A stretch of 9,480 nt of DNA, from NCBI GenBank assembly GCA_902727905.1, contig CACVAR010000037.1, positions 1 through 9,480 on the forward strand, in the 5' to 3' direction. Positions 7,201 to 9,480 of the stretch are shown one piece after another (the stretch's first letter is position 1; every line of letters begins with the position of its first letter). The stretch comes from an uncultured Sulfurovum sp. GTDB taxonomy: Bacteria > Campylobacterota > Campylobacteria > Campylobacterales > Sulfurovaceae. A program made the translations under genes and the position numbers. The notes under the pieces are model-generated. The model saw only the letters and a list, made by a program, of their open reading frames with translations, had not been told where the DNA came from and did not search any database.

Positions 7201-7260
7201 GAGATTACGAAAGTAGAGTATATTGCATGGAAAAAAGCATTAAAGGGAGCATTAAAATGA
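4252..7260 (+). CDS. Large exported protein (1002 aa) with a pre-toxin-TG-like motif
   Basis: This is the largest gene in the window. Residues 1-20 are a Sec signal peptide (MNKFIKTALLSIMLIGFLNA). About 60-165 is beta-rich with C71; about 190-330 is charged and helical or coiled coil, with C225 and C275, and no cysteines follow. At 448-485 the segment IPGVDDATDILGLI-RGEDLAGNKLTLLDYM resembles the pre-toxin TG region of polymorphic toxins (IPG-x-x-DA-x-D...G-x-DL-x-x-G-x-x-LS), which precedes a variable C-terminal effector. A second possibly conserved block runs from GRDRDVTFY (676-684) through MEAYSIPKG to QVKTVKIKSQEFF, followed by a helical tail. No known toxin fold, RHS repeat, transmembrane anchor or adjacent immunity gene is recognisable. 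The toxin reading is therefore tentative; a structural envelope protein is the alternative. It is intact and coupled to both neighbours by overlaps of 8 and 4 nt. Confidence 0.8.
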   Translation: MNKFIKTALLSIMLIGFLNATDFQNDLRRTNEYKVKRPKLVTEAQSRLKSHKILAKSRSNGTFIITVEGVCHEEFMQEYGSLLTVNMIVYKDEDEVADISGLRKKSKRISEHKYPSKYAGLDGKKMIYSNTIEEVTKIFNYSDSSDGKEHNYIIAFEVKTKDGHYILAKYQEFDTHEKNTTDNKNLITPDLPDKLEQKMINAKITKLKNVINSIRQSINEAQQKCKKDLTRINQKMNHLNGLSQSEKEKINFKQKIDEWKNYTIIKSQRMLNGECPVNMGYGEISVAKAQEKTDAYLKEIQTLNKKTIPKITTNNINTLEQKYIQGFTSNNNTEIDKLKKIHQAMLRKVDSLLPSSELPSYFASLGFSTPPEQDPKALKLWRNKIKSILNQGWIYALSTQEIVAVKNELKKHIVLLNKYRDAHKFSEDAVYQIVEANQQLTNDLITAIPGVDDATDILGLIRGEDLAGNKLTLLDYMMQFGLAAMLKLSSNKSFKKALKKTSEQIDVLKKGTKSSLARKMNVVIEKLEIDPKKLSKKRVTQNKLRVSKMEVLNSTQWKESQEIFKRAQKSATNKVKKLKKIIDEGTDKEVKRAIEQLYKDKSAKTLLIGTPAFQDLQEKTVKKMGEIYDKVDNKVIQSLTDDEHVKKYMKRYANEGKMLKIETLNVTNAKTKISLGRDRDVTFYAVFEKNGKTKRFEVPHHLAEETYKKELFLNYRGKVSKSTKELNKFYDEMEQVVTSSKHMEAYSIPKGVTIEDFFKKDALHGFGNIEDQVKTVKIKSQEFFNESQKYAKMSAELKKSNPNKAIFYKVKEMQEMTEEMRQASKQYKNMILPRAKKYLGSSHKIPFEISETMRLYDEVGKGLISPDEVNALIKKVFKKSPNDVISNTATYLQKLEVVSKVAYNKAQKSMLTKTLKGLKRIPTSRGFTQAIRISNQSLRKRELNVQEFSKIRQDFFKDHLANFSKEAKEKKALLTWIEKAYPKEITKVEYIAWKKALKGALK

Positions 7261-8719
7261 AAACTATCTATCTTAAAATAGCCCTAATATTTATTACCCT
7301 TCCCCTTCATGCTTCTATTGATATTGAACAAGTATGGCAAGTCTCTACCCAAGAAGCGATACATGCCACACCTTTATTGAATAAAAAGCATATTTATCTA
7401 AGTAGCTATGATGGAAATCTCTATAGAGTAGACAAGAAAAAGGGAAAAGTTCTATGGAATTTTGAAACAGAAAATCTTATCAGTTCCACAGCTGTTATCA
7501 ATCAAGGAACTCTCTTTATAGGTTCAGGTGATGGTAATATGTATGCTATTTACAGTAAAATAGGTAAAGAAAAGTGGCAGCATAACACCAAAGACATGAT
7601 TACACGAAGAGCTATTGTAGTAGGAGAGCAAGTGATTTTTGCCAGTACTGATGGATACCTCTATGCTCTAAACAAACAGGATGGTAAACAACTGTGGAAA
7701 CATGAGCTAAAATCGAACATAAGTGCCGACTTACTCTATGTGGATGATACTCTATATTTTACTACTATTGACCATAAAATTCATGCTTTTGATGTTAAAA
7801 CTCAAAAGAGTTTATGGAGCTATACCTTATCTGAAAGGGTCAGCACTCAACCTATTTACAAAGGTGGAACCCTCTACTTAGCTGATGAAAAAGGAGAAGT
7901 TGTTGCACTCAACAGTAAAGATGGGTCAGAGAAATGGAATTTTAATGCACCCCCACAGGCATTATTGTACCCTTAAAACTGAAAGGGAACAGGCTCTATG
8001 TTGCAACATTGGGCTACGCTTTGTATGCACTAAATTCTTCTACAGGAAAAGTAGAAAACTCCTATATTACTAACAATACTATCTCTGCTTTAGAAGTCAA
8101 TAATAAACATATTATTCTTGGAACAACTGAGGGATATCTGGTTTTTGTAGATAAAGAGTGCCACTATCTCGATGCCAAAAAGATTGATACTGAAATTACT
8201 TCATTAACAATAGATAATAATAAACTTTATGTGACTGATATAGAAGGAGTACTCTATCAATTTAAAATTAAAATCCCTATTTCTTCTAGCAGCATTCAAA
8301 AAGTACCTAATATAAAAAAGACACCTATCATAGCACTTAAATCCCAAACTGTAGAAAGTGCATTAAAAGCAAGTCATTTAAAATATACAAAAGAAGAGGA
8401 TGCTTATATCATCAATCCAAAAACCATTCCTCTTCTATTAAAACCTACTTTATGTAAAAAAGAGCAGTGTCATGTTCTGCAACTTACTGCATCAATGGAG
8501 CTTCTAAATCTCTCAAAAGAGAAACAAGCCGACTTTATAAATCAACAAAACAGACTTCATCATTTTGTTCGAGTTACACTTAACAATAATAGACTAACCC
8601 TAATATCTGAACTCTCCCTTGATGAACCTTTTACCCATCAAGATATAGAAGAGATGGTACAAAATTTTCAAGTAGCTTATAGAGCCATAACCGTCAATAT
8701 ATACAAGGAACAACTATGA
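7257..8719 (+). pseudogene. Exported PQQ-type beta-propeller with C-terminal YbjN-like domain, frameshifted
   Basis: The start is ATG 7257, overlapping the previous stop as ATGA and preceded by AAAGGGA; an earlier in-frame ATG at 7227 would mask the signal peptide MKTIYLKIALIFITLPLHA. Five PQQ-like blades end in Trp at exact 40-residue spacing (W67, W107, W147, W187, W227), each with G-x-L-Y-x-(V/L)-(D/N)-x-x-x-GK-x-x-W. Frame 1 then ends at TAA 7975-7977. The propeller continues in the -1 frame as TGIIVPLKLKGNRLYVATLG and YALYALNSSTGK, then two weaker blades. The break is at CCCCC (7950-7954); one C more or two fewer restores a protein of about 487 residues. After the propeller, roughly 120 residues resemble a YbjN domain, including INQQNRLHHFVRVTL. 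The propeller resembles BamB-type scaffolds, but it lacks a lipobox and is probably periplasmic. It may bind the operon's other proteins. It is probably inactive unless the shift is programmed or a sequence error. Confidence 0.8.
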
Positions 8720-9150
8720 AAGTATCTATATTCTTTATAGTAATGTTATTACTACCCCTTTATCTTTTTGCAAACTCTAATCTAAGTCAAACACATCTAC
8801 TTGAACTATGCAACAAAGTGGATTTAAAAACCTCATCAAACAAAGATATAAAAATCATCCACAGCAATGGCATCTCAAAGATGATTCTTAGCCCAGATAA
8901 AAAGCGTCTTTCTATTATAACCATGCTAACCGTTAGTACTAAAAATCAAAAAACCTTACTCGAAAAAATTAACAACTTTAATAAAAAGCTACTCTTTTCT
9001 AAAGTTTATCTTGAAAAAAACACCTTAACTTTACATTCAGACCTAAATATCAAACATAAAGTTTCTGATACTAAAATAATCAATTTCATTGCTACTTTCT
9101 TAGCCATACGAGATACGTTTATACCCCATTTCACAACACTAAAGGATTAA
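8716..9150 (+). CDS. Small exported YbjN-like protein
   Basis: This 144-residue protein has a Sec signal peptide (MKVSIFFIVMLLLPLYLFANS). The mature part follows the YbjN pattern: an N-terminal helix (THLLELCNKVD), a strand with SIITMLTVS, then KINNFNKKLLFSKVYLEKN, TLTLHSDLNI and a closing helix (IINFIATFLAIRDTF). The same order of helix, strand, NxxN-helix, two strands and helix is seen in the C-terminal 120 residues of the propeller gene just upstream, so the two look like diverged copies of one domain. YbjN folds resemble type III secretion chaperones and often bind partner proteins, but these copies are exported, which is unusual for a chaperone. The start overlaps the upstream stop as ATGA, so it is coupled. 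Confidence 0.7.
   Translation: MKVSIFFIVMLLLPLYLFANSNLSQTHLLELCNKVDLKTSSNKDIKIIHSNGISKMILSPDKKRLSIITMLTVSTKNQKTLLEKINNFNKKLLFSKVYLEKNTLTLHSDLNIKHKVSDTKIINFIATFLAIRDTFIPHFTTLKD
9141..9146 (+). promoter_or_regulatory. Ribosome binding site deciding the TTG start of the lipoprotein
   Basis: AAAGGA lies six bases before TTG 9153. The next in-frame ATG is after the lipobox cysteine, so TTG is the only start that keeps the signal peptide. Confidence 0.6.
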
Positions 9151-9152
9151 CC

Positions 9153-9386
9153 TTGTTACATAAAGCTCTATTGATACTCTCTCTATTTCTACTCCATGCT
9201 TGTCAAGAAACCAACCACTCAATGCCTAATGATATCAATATCACCTATCAGAGTGGTTCTGTTCATGCAGACCGTGATGCTAGCACCTACATCACCATCA
9301 CCCCAAGTCAATCTAACTGGACATATACCCACGGAAAGAAATTTCGTTTTATCAGTAAACATCTTGCAAAACTAAAAAGATGCTAA
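9153..9386 (+). pseudogene. Lipoprotein gene truncated by the right-hand IS
   Basis: The gene starts at TTG with AAAGGA upstream. Residues 1-16 are a lipoprotein signal (MLHKALLILSLFLLHA) ending in the lipobox LHAC, with C17 as the lipidation site; His at -2 is unusual but tolerable. The mature part (QETNHSMPNDINITYQ...) has Thr/Ser-rich beta-like sequence of unknown function. The IS end begins near 9360-9362, so only about 69 residues are host-coded. The last eight codons (HLAKLKRC) are read from the IS before its TAA at 9384-9386. This tail is shared with the IS inverted repeat, which supports a disruption rather than a natural C-terminus. The gene sits 2 nt after the YbjN-like gene and so was the next member of the same operon; any later members have been cut off. 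Confidence 0.65.
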
Positions 9387-9480
9387 AATTTTAGGATGAG
9401 AAAAGTAGATAAATTTGAAAAAGTAAGCGAAGAGAATTTCAAAAGATTAGTAGGGGTAAAGAGATCAACCTTTGAAATCA
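9362..9480 (+). mobile_element. Left end of an IS5-superfamily insertion sequence (partial)
   Basis: TCTTGCAAAACT at 9362-9373 is the exact reverse complement of 104-115 in the left IS. It lies 22 bases before a transposase start of the matching family, as expected for the left terminal repeat. The outermost bases cannot be fixed; partial agreement with the other end suggests a tip two to four bases further out (about 9358-9360). The element runs off the window. Its insertion cut the lipoprotein gene. Confidence 0.72.
9396..9480 (+). CDS. Transposase, N-terminal fragment (IS5 superfamily)
   Basis: It starts at ATG 9396 and is open to the window edge: 28 residues, MRKVDKFEKVSEENFKRL then VGVKRSTFEI. 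The pattern (E/N)-F-(K/R)-R-x-x-GV-(K/H)-R-x-TF-E is the usual N-terminus of the IS5-superfamily transposases with an HTH_Tnp_4 plus DDE_Tnp_4 layout. Their typical C-terminus is the RYRNRRKR tail seen at 3-98. The ribosome site is weak (AGG directly before the ATG), as is common for transposases. Group within the superfamily is not assigned. Confidence 0.72.
   Translation, partial: MRKVDKFEKVSEENFKRLVGVKRSTFEI

Noticed and set aside
7227..7256. Upstream in-frame ATG for the propeller gene
   Set aside because: It adds ten charged residues before a clear signal peptide and lies deep in the previous gene; the ATG at 7257 has AAAGGGA and a 4-nt ATGA overlap.
7885..8073. 62-codon open frame overlapping the propeller frameshift
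   Set aside because: It is in a third frame relative to both propeller halves, has no family resemblance, and the propeller sequence continues across it in another frame.
8009..8719. Independent gene starting at TTG 8009
   Set aside because: It begins inside a propeller blade and the same frame carries propeller sequence upstream back to the CCCCC run; it is the second half of the frameshifted gene.
1..9480. CRISPR array, tRNA or rRNA
   Set aside because: No evenly spaced direct repeats, cloverleaf or rRNA-like sequence was seen on either strand; the only strong repeats are the REP-like pair and the IS ends.

Overview
The window is AT-rich DNA that looks like a member of the Campylobacterota (Sulfurimonas/Sulfurovum/Arcobacter-like). 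The evidence is the base composition, the lysine-rich AAA codon use, promoters built from an extended TATAAT box after T runs, and an nspC gene for the carboxynorspermidine route to polyamines. That placement is inference from style; no marker RNA or ribosomal gene is present.

Layout. Both ends lie inside an IS5-superfamily insertion sequence on the + strand: the last codons of a transposase at the left (3-98) and the first 28 codons of one at the right (9396-9480). A 12-bp sequence, AGTTTTGCAAGA at 104-115 and its exact reverse complement at 9362-9373, marks the two facing IS ends, so about 9.25 kb lies between IS ends. From 116 to 446 is a non-coding leader with a CRP-like palindrome, a strong extended -10 promoter and a GC-rich REPIN-like element: two 27-bp REP-like arms in perfect inversion, each starting GTAG. 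nspC follows (447-1577). Next is a secreted protein with three copies of a DWIGIY-type beta domain, broken by one in-frame TAA at codon 76 (1666-2592). A DUF2461 gene runs on the minus strand (2661-3347). A perfect 9-bp inverted repeat in the divergent gap sits about 41-42 bp upstream of both predicted start sites.

From 3468 to the right end is a tightly coupled operon of five genes, all with export signals: an unrecognised 263-residue protein; a 1002-residue protein with a pre-toxin-TG-like motif and a later GRDRDVT segment; a PQQ-type beta-propeller fused to a YbjN-like domain, frameshifted at a CCCCC run; a small stand-alone YbjN-like exported protein; and a lipoprotein whose 3' part is replaced by the IS. 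Overlaps of 8, 4 and 4 nt and a 2-nt gap argue for one transcript and a joint envelope or periplasmic function. This operon is the best candidate for an undescribed system, but here it is damaged: frameshift in the propeller, truncation of the lipoprotein, and anything beyond the IS lost.

Together the window reads as a short chromosomal segment under decay and IS activity, with one intact core metabolic gene (nspC), one intact conserved gene of unknown function (DUF2461) and an eroding exported accessory locus. About 115-120 nt of IS sequence is present at each end, which suggests the window may be a whole contig broken at repeated IS copies.
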